The notes: a model not told the origin generated them from the sequence alone. A DNA stretch of 64,000 bases from Alicyclobacillus contaminans DSM 17975 (GCF_000429525.1 NZ_AUCA01000006.1:1-64000), one strand, 5' to 3'; positions 16,937-25,836 are shown, counted from the stretch's first letter. Numbers and translations are program-made.

Positions 16937-19900
16937 CTATTCGACGCTGAAATACCGCGCCTCGGGATGTGCGAACACCATCGCGGAGACGCTGGCCTCC
17001 GGCTCCATCATGAATCCTTCTGTCAGGCTTACACCGATGTCCTCGGGCTGGAGCAGGTGAAACAGCTTGGCCTGATCTTCGAGATTGGGACACGCCGGAT
17101 ACCCGAACGACACCCGGATGCCTTGGTACTTCGCAATCCACCGCTCCCGCATGGTCAGCTCCGGCGCGTCCGGAATCCCCCACACATCTCGCAGCATGTG
17201 GTGCAGCCGTTCCGCAAACCCTTCCGCGTATTCGATGGCAATCGCCTGGATGGCGATGGATTTGAGGTACTCTCCCGCCTCTTTCCACCCTTCGGCCAAC
17301 GTCCGCACGCCCTGGCCCGCGGTGACCGTGAACAGGGCGATGTAATCCATTTCCCCGCTGTCCACCGGTCGCAGGTAGTCGGCAAGGCACAGGTAAGGCG
17401 GCTTCGACTGCCGAGGAAACGAGAATCGTTCCAGCACCTCGCCAGGATGCTCGGGGTGGTACACGAGCACGTCGTCCCCCTCCGCTTGAGCCGGGAAAAA
17501 CTGATAGACCGCATTCGCCCGGAGCGCGCTATCCCGCACCACCGTTGCGATCAGATGGTCCACCATCGCCTTCAGCGCTGTTGCTTTCTCGTCACCCGCC
17601 TGCAGGAGCTTTTCCACATTTCCGCGCAAGCCCAAGTGCTTGCCGAGCAGCATCTGCAAATTCACGTACGGGCGGACGAGCGCCAACGGGTAGTCGCGCA
17701 ACACGTGGCGCTGCAGATCCGGCGGCACATGGATGGGGACATCCCGCGTCACGGAAATCTTGTGAACCGCCTGTTCGACGGTCGTCCGTTCAGACGACGT
17801 AGACCTGTTCTCCATCTCCCTGCGCGCCTCTTCCAACTCCATCAACAATTGTTCCCGTTGATCCGGCGTACACAGGCGGTTGGCGATGTCCAGACCTTCC
17901 ATGGCGTCCCTCGCATAGGCCACAACCCCATCGTAATGGGCCTGGATGCGAGTCATGGTGAATTTCTTGGTCAGTGCCGCGCCGCCCACCACCAGTGGCA
18001 AGGCAATGCCCGCGTGGCGAAGGTCCTCCGCCGTGACCACCATCTGCTGCGCGGACTTGACCAACAACCCCGACAGCCCAATCATGTCCGGGTGGTGTTC
18101 GTGAACCGCCTGGATCAGCTGCTCCGGCGGTACCTTAATGCCCAGGTTCACCACCTCGAAGCCGTTGTTCGACAGAATGATTTCGACCAAGTTCTTGCCG
18201 ATGTCGTGGACGTCACCCTTCACGGTGGCCAACAGCACCTTGGCTTTGGTCGCCGTCTCCGTTTTCTCCATGAACGGTTCCAGGTGAGCGACCGCCGCTT
18301 TCATCACCTCCGCGCTCTGCAGCACTTCCGCCACAATGAGTTCATTGTTGTTGAACAACCGCCCCACTTCGTTCATGCCGTCCATCAGGGGCCCGTTGAT
18401 GATGTCGAGGGGCGACAGAGTCTGCAGTGCTTCGTTTAAATCCGGAATCAGTCCCTCTTTGGTCCCGTCCACCACGTATCGAGCAATGCGCTCCAGCAGA
18501 GGCAGCGACTGCGCAGGAGCGGTGTTGACCGGCGATTTATTGCGATAATAGGCGGTGAATTCTGCCACCTTCTCGTCGTCGGTCGCGAACAACAGTTCTT
18601 CGCACATCCGCCGTTCCTCCGCGGGAATGTTGGCGTAGCGCTCCAACTTTTCACTGTTCACGATGGCATAATCCAGTCCCGCCTTGGTGCATTCGTAGAG
18701 GAACACAGAGTTTAAAATCTCGCGTCCAGCCGGCGGCAGTCCGAACGACACATTGCTGATGCCGAGAATGGTGGCACAGTCGGGTAGGTGTTGTTTGATC
18801 AACCGTATGCCTTCCACCGTCTCCCGTGCCGCGCCGATGTAGTTCGCGTCGCCGGTTCCAACCGGAAACGTGAGCGGATCGAAAATAATGTCTTCCATCG
18901 GCAGACCATATCGGTTGACCAACAGATCCGCACAGCGTACAGCAACTTCCAGCTTGCGTTCCCGCGAGACCGCCATGCCCTGTTCATCAATGGTGCCGAC
19001 GACCAACGCCGCGCCATAACGCTTGGCCAACTCCGCAAAACGAGCCAGCCTTGGTTCTCCATCCTCTAAATTGGTGGAGTTGATGATGGCTTTCCCCTGA
19101 CTGTGTTTGAGCGCGAGCTCCGTGACGGCGGCATCGGTGGAATCAATCATGAGCGGCACCTTCACCTTTTTCACGACGAAGGGAAGAAACGCAGCCATGT
19201 CGGCAGCTTCGTCTCGGTCCGGATCGGCCAGACAGATGTCAATCACCTGAGCGCCCGCTTTCACTTGCGCGCGCGCCACTTCGGAGGCCGCCTCATACTG
19301 CCCTTCGGCAATCAGCCGCCGAAATTTCCGCGAGCCGATGACGTTGGTCCGTTCGCCGACGAGGATGGGCCGGTTGTCCGCCTCCAGAAACACGGCTTCC
19401 AAACCGGACACCGCGTGGTACCTCCGCGGGCGAATGGCTCGCGGCCGAAGTTCGCCAAGCGCCTGCTGCACCGCTGCGATGTGCGCTGGAGTGGTCCCAC
19501 AACAGCCACCCACCACGTTCAACCAACCCTGTTCAGCGAATTCCACCACCTTTGCCGCGAAACTGTCCGGGGTTTCGTGATAATGGCCGTCTTCGTCGGG
19601 AAGACCGGCATTGGGGTAGCAACTGACCCCGCAGTCGGCCAGCGCGGCCAGCGTACGAATGTGATCCCGCATGAATTCGGGGCCCGTGGCACAGTTCAAG
19701 CCAACCGTCACGGGACACAAGTGTTTGACGGAGAGATAGAACGCGTCGATGGTCTGTCCGGCCAACGTGGTTCCCATGGGCTCGATGGTACCGGACACCA
19801 TGATGGGCACGCGCCGTCCCGTTTCAGCAACGGCTCGTTCAATCCCAAAGCTCGCGGCTTTCACGTTCAGCAGGTCCTGTGCTGTCTCGATGAGCAGCAC

Positions 19901-20365
19901 ATCCACACCGCCTTCGAGCAACCCCGCGGCCTGTTCCGCATAGGCTGCCACAAGTTGTTCAAACGTCGCGCCACCGGTCACCGAAAGGCTCTTCGTGGTC
20001 GGCCCCATGGCTCCCGCCACAAACCGCGGCCGCTCGGGCCGACTGAATTGACTTGCGACCGATTTCGCCAACGATGCAGCTTCGCGGTTCAGCGCCCGCG
20101 CCAGGTGCCCAAGCCCGTATTCGTCCAGCACCAACGGCGTCGCACCAAACGTATTGGTCTCGATGATATCTGCACCCGCATCCAGATACGCCGCGTGAAT
20201 CGCGCGAATCACGTCCGGACGCGTCCGCGTCAAATACTCGTTGCATCCATCGTAGGCGCTGCCGCCAAAGTCCGCTTCCGACAGCCCCCACTGTTGAATC
20301 ATGGTCCCCATTGCGCCGTCGAGCACCAGAATCCGCTCTCGAAGCGCCTCCTGCACCGTGGCCAT
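16937..20365 (-). CDS. metH: Cobalamin-dependent methionine synthase
   Basis: 1142 residues in the full-length MetH order. The homocysteine domain (1-330) has Cys in GLNCATGPE and GGCCGTTPAH. The pterin-binding domain (about 340-610) has DPLTFPVGTGD and VGERTNVIGSRKFR. The B12 cap and Rossmann modules carry the cobalt-ligand motif GDVHDIGKNL. The C-terminal AdoMet-binding reactivation domain ends in EASVSAMVFAHPEARYF. ATG 20365 is chosen, with GAGGGGGAAGG upstream. It makes methionine from homocysteine and methyl-THF and therefore needs B12 and a reductase, not seen here. Transcription is controlled by the SAM riboswitch directly upstream. Confidence 0.97.
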   Translation of the reverse strand: MATVQEALRERILVLDGAMGTMIQQWGLSEADFGGSAYDGCNEYLTRTRPDVIRAIHAAYLDAGADIIETNTFGATPLVLDEYGLGHLARALNREAASLAKSVASQFSRPERPRFVAGAMGPTTKSLSVTGGATFEQLVAAYAEQAAGLLEGGVDVLLIETAQDLLNVKAASFGIERAVAETGRRVPIMVSGTIEPMGTTLAGQTIDAFYLSVKHLCPVTVGLNCATGPEFMRDHIRTLAALADCGVSCYPNAGLPDEDGHYHETPDSFAAKVVEFAEQGWLNVVGGCCGTTPAHIAAVQQALGELRPRAIRPRRYHAVSGLEAVFLEADNRPILVGERTNVIGSRKFRRLIAEGQYEAASEVARAQVKAGAQVIDICLADPDRDEAADMAAFLPFVVKKVKVPLMIDSTDAAVTELALKHSQGKAIINSTNLEDGEPRLARFAELAKRYGAALVVGTIDEQGMAVSRERKLEVAVRCADLLVNRYGLPMEDIIFDPLTFPVGTGDANYIGAARETVEGIRLIKQHLPDCATILGISNVSFGLPPAGREILNSVFLYECTKAGLDYAIVNSEKLERYANIPAEERRMCEELLFATDDEKVAEFTAYYRNKSPVNTAPAQSLPLLERIARYVVDGTKEGLIPDLNEALQTLSPLDIINGPLMDGMNEVGRLFNNNELIVAEVLQSAEVMKAAVAHLEPFMEKTETATKAKVLLATVKGDVHDIGKNLVEIILSNNGFEVVNLGIKVPPEQLIQAVHEHHPDMIGLSGLLVKSAQQMVVTAEDLRHAGIALPLVVGGAALTKKFTMTRIQAHYDGVVAYARDAMEGLDIANRLCTPDQREQLLMELEEARREMENRSTSSERTTVEQAVHKISVTRDVPIHVPPDLQRHVLRDYPLALVRPYVNLQMLLGKHLGLRGNVEKLLQAGDEKATALKAMVDHLIATVVRDSALRANAVYQFFPAQAEGDDVLVYHPEHPGEVLERFSFPRQSKPPYLCLADYLRPVDSGEMDYIALFTVTAGQGVRTLAEGWKEAGEYLKSIAIQAIAIEYAEGFAERLHHMLRDVWGIPDAPELTMRERWIAKYQGIRVSFGYPACPNLEDQAKLFHLLQPEDIGVSLTEGFMMEPEASVSAMVFAHPEARYFSVE

Positions 20366-20412
20366 GCGGCCTTCCCCCTCATCTCGATGTCTCTCGACAT
20401 GTTTGCACAATG

Positions 20413-20435
20413 AAAAAAACGCCCAAAAGGGCGTT
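20413..20435 (-). terminator. Intrinsic terminator of the SAM riboswitch
   Basis: On the minus strand AACGCCC - TTTT - GGGCGTT is followed by a run of T (20413-20419). It lies 16 bases after the riboswitch aptamer. The aptamer's 3' P1 strand with AAGGGTGCGT can pair with the ACGCCCTT of the terminator's 5' arm, giving the expected antiterminator. Confidence 0.9.
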
Positions 20436-20450
20436 CGTATCACGACGCAC

Positions 20451-20570
20451 CCTTATCTTTCAATACCGCACCGCCGTTCCGGGGGGCGACATTGCTGGAA
20501 TTAGCACCTCGTGCATCCGCACAGGTTGCCGGGCGTCATAGGGCCAGTCCCTCAGCCGCTCTGGATAAGG
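20451..20570 (-). ncRNA. SAM-I (S-box) riboswitch
   Basis: The minus strand has the S-box landmarks in order: P1 5' strand CCTTATC, AGAG, GGCTGAGGGACTGGCCC, the core ATGACGCCCGGCAACC, GGTGCTAATTCCAGCA, and the closing GAAAGATAAGG. P1 pairs 20564-20570 with 20451-20457. SAM binding should stabilise P1 and allow the terminator at 20413-20435 to form, reducing metH and yitJ transcription when methionine/SAM is plentiful. Confidence 0.95.
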
Positions 20571-20614
20571 TATCCGATTTGTTTTGTTCATTGCATTCTG
20601 CTCAATATATTCGG

Positions 20615-20642
20615 AGTATATCACAATTTTTCTATTTGTCCA
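20615..20642 (-). promoter_or_regulatory. Sigma-A promoter for the metH-yitJ leader
   Basis: The -35 is TGGACA (20637-20642) and the -10 is TATACT (20615-20620), with a 16-base spacer and an extended TG in TGATATACT. It lies just after the stop of the preceding SDR gene and about 45 bases before the riboswitch P1. Confidence 0.75.
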
Positions 20643-20649
20643 GCGCCGT

Positions 20650-21441
20650 TCATAGACTGCGAACCATGCCGCCATCCACCAGGATGGATTGACCGGTGAT
20701 GTAACCATTGGCCGCCGATCCCAGGAATACGGCCAACGCCGCAAACTCATCCGGTTCCCCGTAGCGTCCGAGCGGAATTTGCGCCACACTGCGCGCGACG
20801 ACTGCCGCTACGGATATGCCTTCCCGTGTGGCGGTGTTGGCGTCCAGTTCAGCCACCCTGTTGGTAGCGATTCTGCCGGGGCCAAGCGTGTTCACCAGAA
20901 TGTTGTCGGGCGCCAGCTCCAGCGCCAGCGATTTCGATAGTCCCGCTACAGCGGTTCGGAACGTGTTGGAGAGCACCAGGTTGTCAATGGGCTGCTTGAT
21001 GGACGAAGATGCGATATGTACAATTCGCCCCCAGCGCTGCGCGCGCATGTGCGGAAGCGCCCCACGCACCAAGCGCACCACGCTCAACAGCGACAGTTCA
21101 AACGCGGCTTGCCAAGCCTCATCGGCCACTGCATCAAATCCGCCCGGCGGAGGGCCACCGCCGTTGGTCACCAGCACATCCACGCCTGAGAAACGCTGTT
21201 TCACCTGAGCATACAGCCGATCAATCTCCTCCGCCTTCGACACATCCGCAGCACACCAGGCGACGTCCGCCTTTGGCACTTCCCGTTGAATCCGCTCCGC
21301 AGCCGCCGCGAGGTGCTCCGCATTGCGGCTCGCCAACATCACGCGCGCGCCCTCCTGGGCAAATCTCAAGGCGGTGGCAAAGCCGAGGCCTCGGCTGGAT
21401 GCCGTCACAAGGACTGTTTTTCCGGCCAACCCGAAATCCAC
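20650..21441 (-). CDS. SDR-family oxidoreductase with altered catalytic residues
   Basis: 263 residues from GTG 21441, preferred because AAGGAGG lies 8 bases upstream. The nucleotide-binding motif TASSRGLG (TGxxxGxG-like) and NGGGPPPGG (in place of NNAG) are present, as is the structural SSS strand (HIASSSIK). The usual YxxxK is replaced: the aligned stretch reads LSNTFRTAVAGLSK, so Tyr becomes Ser and Lys becomes Arg. The C-terminus (YITGQSILVDGGMVRSL) is normal. A known SDR subgroup, annotated 3-oxoacyl-ACP reductase-like, shares these features. The substrate is unknown and ordinary ketoreductase activity is doubtful. Confidence 0.85.
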   Translation of the reverse strand: MDFGLAGKTVLVTASSRGLGFATALRFAQEGARVMLASRNAEHLAAAAERIQREVPKADVAWCAADVSKAEEIDRLYAQVKQRFSGVDVLVTNGGGPPPGGFDAVADEAWQAAFELSLLSVVRLVRGALPHMRAQRWGRIVHIASSSIKQPIDNLVLSNTFRTAVAGLSKSLALELAPDNILVNTLGPGRIATNRVAELDANTATREGISVAAVVARSVAQIPLGRYGEPDEFAALAVFLGSAANGYITGQSILVDGGMVRSL

Positions 21442-21592
21442 TCTTCCATCCTCCTTATGCATGTGGGACGATGCCACGCGGCGTCTGCATCATGTGCATC
21501 ATGTTGCCGAGATGCGCATCCCCGTGACACCGGAACGGTTTCCGCAAAGGTTGACGCGGCAGAGACCACGTGCATTTTCCATATCATATATC

Positions 21593-21614
21593 AAAAAGGC
21601 ACCCCATGGGTGCC
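21593..21614 (-). terminator. Intrinsic terminator
   Basis: GGCACCC / GGGTGCC (21598-21604 with 21608-21614) is followed on the minus strand by five T residues. It lies just downstream of the small ORF at 21620-21805. Confidence 0.8.
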
Positions 21615-21619
21615 CTGAT

Positions 21620-21805
21620 TCACAAGTTTTCCGGGTTGGTCGTCCCCTTGTCTATATCCACTCGTTCAGGCCGCCGCGGCACCTCTGGAGCAATGCCGCC
21701 TTCGTCCCGCATGCGATCCACGCCGTCCACCACGGACTCCTCGATACTTCCGTACTCGTCAGCTTCATTGCCATCGATCCATCTCATCGATGATGTACGC
21801 CGCAT
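21620..21805 (-). CDS. Small acidic hypothetical protein
   Basis: 61 residues from ATG 21805, which has GAGGAGGG 8 bases upstream. It is charged and hydrophilic (WIDGNEADEYGSIEESVVDG, RRPERVDIDKGTTN) with no membrane segment or cysteine. A clean terminator follows six bases after the stop, supporting a real single-gene transcript. No family was recognised. The small size and hydrophilic character would fit a spore or regulatory peptide, but this is speculation. Confidence 0.6.
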   Translation of the reverse strand: MRRTSSMRWIDGNEADEYGSIEESVVDGVDRMRDEGGIAPEVPRRPERVDIDKGTTNPENL

Positions 21806-21891
21806 TTGGCATCCCTCCTCACGTGTCATGGGTTACCATGACCCATTGTCCCCAAATTCATACGCACTGGGTCTGAACCTTGTCGCCTACG

Positions 21892-21915
21892 AAAAAAGGG
21901 AGTCCGAAGACTCCC
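21892..21915 (-). terminator. Intrinsic terminator
   Basis: GGGAGTC - TTCG - GACTCCC on the minus strand (21898-21915) is followed by six T residues. It ends the transcript of the small ORF at 21943-22131. Confidence 0.88.
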
Positions 21916-21942
21916 TGGGGTGAAACTTGCACGACGTCCCAT

Positions 21943-22131
21943 TCAATTCGAGCGGCGTCCGAGATGCGGCACGTTCGCCCGATGGATCTGTTTCCACGGG
22001 ATAGGCACAATTACCGCGTCGTGAAACGCCCTATCCCGCCGTTCGACGATGGCCTCATAGTGTTCGTTGGAGCGGAGCGCCCCCAGAAACGTGAGCGCAT
22101 CGTTGTGTTGATCCGTATGCTGGTTTGACAT
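21943..22131 (-). CDS. Small hypothetical protein
   Basis: 62 residues from ATG 22131 with GGGGGTGG about 5 bases upstream. It is rich in His, Asn and Asp (MSNQHTDQHNDALTFLGAL) and ends in a basic RR. A strong terminator lies 27 bases after the stop. No family was recognised. It follows glyQS on the same strand and could be cotranscribed with it. Confidence 0.55.
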   Translation of the reverse strand: MSNQHTDQHNDALTFLGALRSNEHYEAIVERRDRAFHDAVIVPIPWKQIHRANVPHLGRRSN

Positions 22132-22250
22132 GTAAGCCACCCCCGTCTATGGTGTGCCCACATCGTCGCTGTAGCATGCGACACTGCGTACTCCGCCCAT
22201 TCCGCAGCAACGAGAAGCGGGAGCGCCCGCGGCCACGGCGTTCCCAAGTT

Positions 22251-23630
22251 TCAGATCCGGACCTTCTCCCGCAGCCAATCCGCCACGTCGGAAATGGGTA
22301 TCCGTTCTTGTTCCATGCTGTCTCGGTGCCGGATGGTGACACACCGGTCCTCCTCGGACTGAAAATCGTACGTGATACAGAATGGCGTACCGATTTCATC
22401 ATGGCGGCGATACCGTTTGCCGATGGAACCGGAATCGTCGTAGTCCACGCGAAATTCTTTGACCAGTCCCGCAAATACTTCGCGGGCGCCCTCCTGTAAT
22501 TTCTTGCTCAGAGGAAACACCGCCGCCTTGTACGGTGCAATCGCAGGATGGAAATGCAGCACGGTCCGCACATCCCCGTCCGGCAGCGTCTGTTCTTCAT
22601 ACGCGTCTGCGAAAACGGCGAGGAACAGCCGATCCGCACCGATGGACGGCTCAATCACGTACGGAATGAAAGGCTCCTGCCCCTCCTCCGTCACTGTGAA
22701 ATCCTCATTGGAATACGACTGATGTTGGCTCAAGTCGTAATTGGTCCGGTCTGCCACACCGAGCAGTTCGCCCCATCCGAATGGGAACTTGTACTCCACG
22801 TCGGTGGTCGCCGCACTATAGTGCGACAGCTGTTCCTTTTCGTGATCCCGAAGGCGCAGATTTTCTGGCCTGAGTCCGATGTCCAACAGCCAATTGTAAC
22901 AGAATTCCCGCCAATACGAGAACCATTTCAGGTCTTCCCCAGGCGCGCAGAAGAACTCCAGTTCCATCTGCTCGAATTCACGCGTTCGGAAAATAAAGTT
23001 TCCAGGCGTAATTTCATTGCGAAAGCTCTTGCCAATCTGCCCGATGCCAAATGGCAGCTTCTTGCGCATCGTTCGTTGTACGTGCCGGAAATTCACGAAT
23101 ATCCCCTGGGCCGTCTCCGGGCGCAGGAAGATTTCATTGGACGCCTCATCCGTCACGCCCTGATGCGTCTTGAACATCATATTGAACTGGCGAATGGGCG
23201 TAAAATCCTTGGCACCACAGTCCGGGCACGTCACGCCGTACTCCGCCATCAGCGTTTCCATCTCGTCAAACGAGAGCCCGTCCACCACTTTCTCAATACC
23301 CTTTGCGGCCAATGCTTCTTCAATCAACTTGTCCGCACGGTGGCGCGCTTTACATACCTTGCAATCAATCATGGGATCGTTGAAGTTGCCCACGTGGCCC
23401 GATGCGACCCACACCTGTCGGTTCATGAGAATGGCTGCGTCCAACCCGACGTTGTATGGCGATTCCTGGATGAATCGTTTCCACCATGCGCGTTTGATGT
23501 TATTCTTCACTTCGACGCCGAGAGGGCCATAATCCCACGTGTTTGCCAGGCCACCGTAAATCTCAGAGCCGGGAAAAACGAATCCGCGGTGTTTTGCGAG
23601 TGCGACGAGCTGTTCCATCGTAACTGTCAT
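22251..23630 (-). CDS. glyQS: Glycyl-tRNA synthetase (single-chain, class II)
   Basis: 459 residues, the usual length for the dimeric bacterial/eukaryotic-type GlyRS. It has [12 protein letters not shown], the motif 2 region with [20 protein letters not shown], and motif 3 near [11 protein letters not shown]. The C-terminal anticodon-binding domain contains [22 protein letters not shown] 23630 is chosen (GGAGG upstream); an upstream start at 23654 would overlap that site. It charges tRNA-Gly with glycine. No T-box leader was seen upstream. The gene is divergent from the HAD phosphatase. Confidence 0.96.
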   Translation of the reverse strand: MTVTMEQLVALAKHRGFVFPGSEIYGGLANTWDYGPLGVEVKNNIKRAWWKRFIQESPYNVGLDAAILMNRQVWVASGHVGNFNDPMIDCKVCKARHRADKLIEEALAAKGIEKVVDGLSFDEMETLMAEYGVTCPDCGAKDFTPIRQFNMMFKTHQGVTDEASNEIFLRPETAQGIFVNFRHVQRTMRKKLPFGIGQIGKSFRNEITPGNFIFRTREFEQMELEFFCAPGEDLKWFSYWREFCYNWLLDIGLRPENLRLRDHEKEQLSHYSAATTDVEYKFPFGWGELLGVADRTNYDLSQHQSYSNEDFTVTEEGQEPFIPYVIEPSIGADRLFLAVFADAYEEQTLPDGDVRTVLHFHPAIAPYKAAVFPLSKKLQEGAREVFAGLVKEFRVDYDDSGSIGKRYRRHDEIGTPFCITYDFQSEEDRCVTIRHRDSMEQERIPISDVADWLREKVRI

Positions 23631-23670
23631 GTTGATTCTGTTCCTCCGTTCCAAATACGAACATAGCGAT

Positions 23671-23700
23671 ATGATACTTGATTTCGCATTGGCTGTCTAA
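23671..23700 (-). promoter_or_regulatory. Probable sigma-A promoter of glyQS
   Basis: -35 TTAGAC (23695-23700), 18-base spacer, -10 TATCAT (23671-23676), about 40 bases before the glyQS start. It is a consensus match only. Confidence 0.5.
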
Positions 23701-23724
23701 CCGCAGCCCGTTTCTCGTGAAATT

Positions 23725-23754
23725 TTGACCCTCAAAAATGCGGCACCGTATAAT
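23725..23754 (+). promoter_or_regulatory. Sigma-A promoter of the HAD phosphatase gene
   Basis: -35 TTGACC (23725-23730), 18-base spacer, perfect -10 TATAAT (23749-23754), 40 bases before the ATG. Confidence 0.7.
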
Positions 23755-23794
23755 ATCGGGTGAAACGTGAAGCGGCAGACAGAGGAGTGGTCCA

Positions 23795-24604
23795 ATGGCT
23801 GAAACATTTCGCAGTAATTCCCGACATGACATTCGAGCCGTCTTTCTGGATATAGACGGCACGCTGTTCGTGGACGGACAGCTAGTCACAAGCGCACAAG
23901 AGGCAGTCTCCAAACTGAAGGAACGGAACATTCGCGTCGCCCTCTGCACGGGTCGTTCCACTGTACACACCCGCGCCATTCGGAACACGCTCGACATCCC
24001 GGATGCCGTCTATTTCAACGGCGGGTTGGCCGTCACGCATACGGAGACCGTGTACTCCACGCCCATGAAACCTCATGTGGTGGAGCGCGCCATCCACTTC
24101 AGCGAACGCAATCGCATTCCGATGATACTTCACACGGCGCATCGAACCATGATCTTCCGGCCGTTGCCGCAGGCGCTCACTCCGATTCTGCAAGCGTACG
24201 ATTATCCGCCCTTGGAGCAAACGACCCCCGAAACTTGGAACGGAATGGAGGAACCGGTGTATCAGTTGAATCTGTTCATGACACGCGACTGGGACACTCG
24301 CGTGCAATCGGCCTTTCCAGAATGCCTGTTATATCGTTGGCACGATCACGCGGTGGATTTGCAGGTGCGCGGGAGCGACAAGTCTCACGGTGCCCTTGCC
24401 CTACTCGACGCATGGAACATTCCCGCAGCGTCAGCCCTCCATATTGGGGACGGAGGCAACGATGTCGGAATGTTTCAGGTTCTCGGATACTCCATTGCCA
24501 TGGGAAACGCGCGTGCCGAAGTGAAGCAGCATGCAAAATGGGTAACCACCAGCGCCTCCGAGCACGGAGTATGGAACGCCTTTCACCAACTCGGCATCAT
24601 TTGA
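23795..24604 (+). CDS. HAD-superfamily Cof-type hydrolase
   Basis: 269 residues. HAD motif I is FLDIDGTLF (nucleophile DxDGT), motif II CTGRS, motif III around the SDKSHG lysine, and motif IV GDGGNDVGMFQ. A C2-type cap (about residues 85-190) places it in the Cof/YidA-like phosphatases acting on sugar phosphates or nucleotides. The N-terminus matches DGQLVTSAQEAVSKL. GAGGAG lies upstream of the ATG. The substrate is unknown. Confidence 0.92.
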   Translation: MAETFRSNSRHDIRAVFLDIDGTLFVDGQLVTSAQEAVSKLKERNIRVALCTGRSTVHTRAIRNTLDIPDAVYFNGGLAVTHTETVYSTPMKPHVVERAIHFSERNRIPMILHTAHRTMIFRPLPQALTPILQAYDYPPLEQTTPETWNGMEEPVYQLNLFMTRDWDTRVQSAFPECLLYRWHDHAVDLQVRGSDKSHGALALLDAWNIPAASALHIGDGGNDVGMFQVLGYSIAMGNARAEVKQHAKWVTTSASEHGVWNAFHQLGII

Positions 24605-24745
24605 TGAATCCTGCCGAAATACCATGGCAGCGGTGTTTTCTCGACGAAAAATGCCAATTACCCACGAACCGTAGCACCTTTTCTCATTACCACGGCAATG
24701 ACCAGGAATCCGCGTAGCCGTCGGACACCCTGCCGCTCCTTCGTG

Positions 24746-25063
24746 TTATTCGTCATCGTCCGGAATCCAGAGCGTGTCTCCCGGATGAATGCGCCATGTG
24801 TTCAAGTGGTTCATCTTTTCAATTTCATCCACGACCGGCCGAGGATCTGCGTGAGGATGCACCTGCGCAGCGATGGTCCACACCGTATCTCCCGGCTGTA
24901 CAACGTATTTCACCGCCTGAGCCTGCGCGGACGCTGGACCACCCCACCAATGCGCGCACAGACCAATCCCGAGCGTCCAACAAATCGCGTAAAACATCAA
25001 CCACGCCGAGCGTCTTCCCCGCCTCACCGATTTGGAGCGCATGAGACCCTGACCGTATTGCAA
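24746..25063 (-). CDS. yneA: YneA-like cell-division inhibitor (LysM), SOS-controlled
   Basis: About 105 residues from a TTG at 25063 (GGGGGTGGG upstream); ATG 25042 is an alternative, giving 98. A basic N-terminus, one transmembrane segment ([19 protein letters not shown]) and a short linker precede a C-terminal LysM domain ([15 protein letters not shown] ... [13 protein letters not shown]). This is the YneA layout, and the gene is divergent from lexA as in B. subtilis, where YneA halts septation during DNA damage. The promoter carries LexA boxes. The identity is strong from layout plus context, although LysM proteins are common. Confidence 0.88.
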   Translation of the reverse strand: MQYGQGLMRSKSVRRGRRSAWLMFYAICWTLGIGLCAHWWGGPASAQAQAVKYVVQPGDTVWTIAAQVHPHADPRPVVDEIEKMNHLNTWRIHPGDTLWIPDDDE

Positions 25064-25075
25064 AGCACCCACCCC

Positions 25076-25089
25076 CGAACGTGTGTTCT
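25076..25089. promoter_or_regulatory. LexA (SOS) box 1
   Basis: CGAACGTGTGTTCT matches the Gram-positive consensus CGAACRNRYGTTYC at all but the last position. It lies downstream of the yneA -10, within the transcribed leader. Confidence 0.9.
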
Positions 25090-25095
25090 GTGTAC

Positions 25096-25124
25096 AGTGT
25101 ATATGCGAACGCATGTTCTGTCAA
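25096..25124 (-). promoter_or_regulatory. Promoter of yneA
   Basis: -35 TTGACA (25119-25124), 17-base spacer, -10 TACACT (25096-25101). LexA box 2 fills most of the spacer and touches the -35, so LexA binding should block it directly. Confidence 0.75.
25106..25119. promoter_or_regulatory. LexA (SOS) box 2
   Basis: CGAACGCATGTTCT matches CGAACRNRYGTTYC except at the last position. It sits between the -35 and -10 of yneA. Confidence 0.93.
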
Positions 25125-25132
25125 CAGAAACG

Positions 25133-25146
25133 CGAACATTTGTTTG
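25133..25146. promoter_or_regulatory. LexA (SOS) box 3
   Basis: CGAACATTTGTTTG fits the consensus with small deviations and overlaps the lexA -35 (TTGCAA). The same arrangement is seen at recA (56894-56907). Confidence 0.9.
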
Positions 25147-25171
25147 CAACAAAGGATACCCGTGGTATACT
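25144..25171 (+). promoter_or_regulatory. Promoter of lexA
   Basis: -35 TTGCAA (25144-25149), 16-base spacer, -10 TATACT (25166-25171). LexA box 3 overlaps its -35, giving autoregulation. Confidence 0.75.
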
Positions 25172-25203
25172 GGTGCCAGCAAAGGGAACGGAGGAATCAC
25201 GCG

Positions 25204-25836
25204 GTGACGAAACTATCGAAGCGGCAACAGGCCATCCTGGACTTCATCCGACAGAACGTTCGAGAGAAAGGATACCCGCCGTCCGTGCGCGAAATCGGGG
25301 AAGCGGTGGGACTCGCATCCAGTTCCACGGTGCATGGGCATTTGGAACGACTGCAATTGAAAGGATTTTTGCGACGCGATCCCACGAAGCCACGCGCCAT
25401 CGAACTGCTTGAGGACGCAACCGATGACAGCGGGGATGCTGCGGCATTGCCGGAGACGGCTGTGTTCGCCCCCATCGTCGGCAAGGTCACAGCAGGCGAA
25501 CCCATCACGGCGGTCGAAAACGTGGAGGATTATTTCCCGTTGCCGAAAAGTCTTGTACATAACGACGAAGTGTTTCTTCTGCGCGTTCAGGGAGATAGCA
25601 TGATTGAGGCCGGCATCTTCGACGGGGACTTCGTCATTGTTCGGAAGCAGGAGCAGGCCCGCAACGGGGATATCGTGGTGGCCTTGACGGAGGACGACGA
25701 GGCCACGGTGAAGCGTTTCTTCAAAGAGGCGGATCACATTCGTCTGCAGCCGGAAAACGCCGCGATGGAACCGCTGCGCTACCGAAATGTACGCGTGCTC
25801 GGCAAAGTCATTGGGGTGTTCCGCGCCCTGCACTGA
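25204..25836 (+). CDS. lexA: LexA repressor of the SOS response
   Basis: 210 residues from GTG 25204, with GGAGG 9 bases upstream; the open frame begins further 5' but runs through the operator. The N-terminal winged helix reads [17 protein letters not shown] and [25 protein letters not shown]. The C-terminal self-cleaving domain has the Ala-Gly cleavage site in KVTAGEPI, the catalytic Ser in GDSMIEAGI and the Lys in ATVKRFFKE. RecA filaments induce autocleavage and so derepress genes with CGAAC-N4-GTTYG boxes. Confidence 0.97.
   Translation: MTKLSKRQQAILDFIRQNVREKGYPPSVREIGEAVGLASSSTVHGHLERLQLKGFLRRDPTKPRAIELLEDATDDSGDAAALPETAVFAPIVGKVTAGEPITAVENVEDYFPLPKSLVHNDEVFLLRVQGDSMIEAGIFDGDFVIVRKQEQARNGDIVVALTEDDEATVKRFFKEADHIRLQPENAAMEPLRYRNVRVLGKVIGVFRALH

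Noticed and set aside
15015-17390. Extended 791-codon frame through the yitJ homologue
   Set aside because: The extra 5' 159 codons are antiphase metH sequence. Family start and ribosome binding site are at 16913.
24605-24745. Search for a small gene or terminator after the HAD phosphatase
   Set aside because: No ribosome binding site with a frame, and no stem with a T-run, was found in the 141-base gap.
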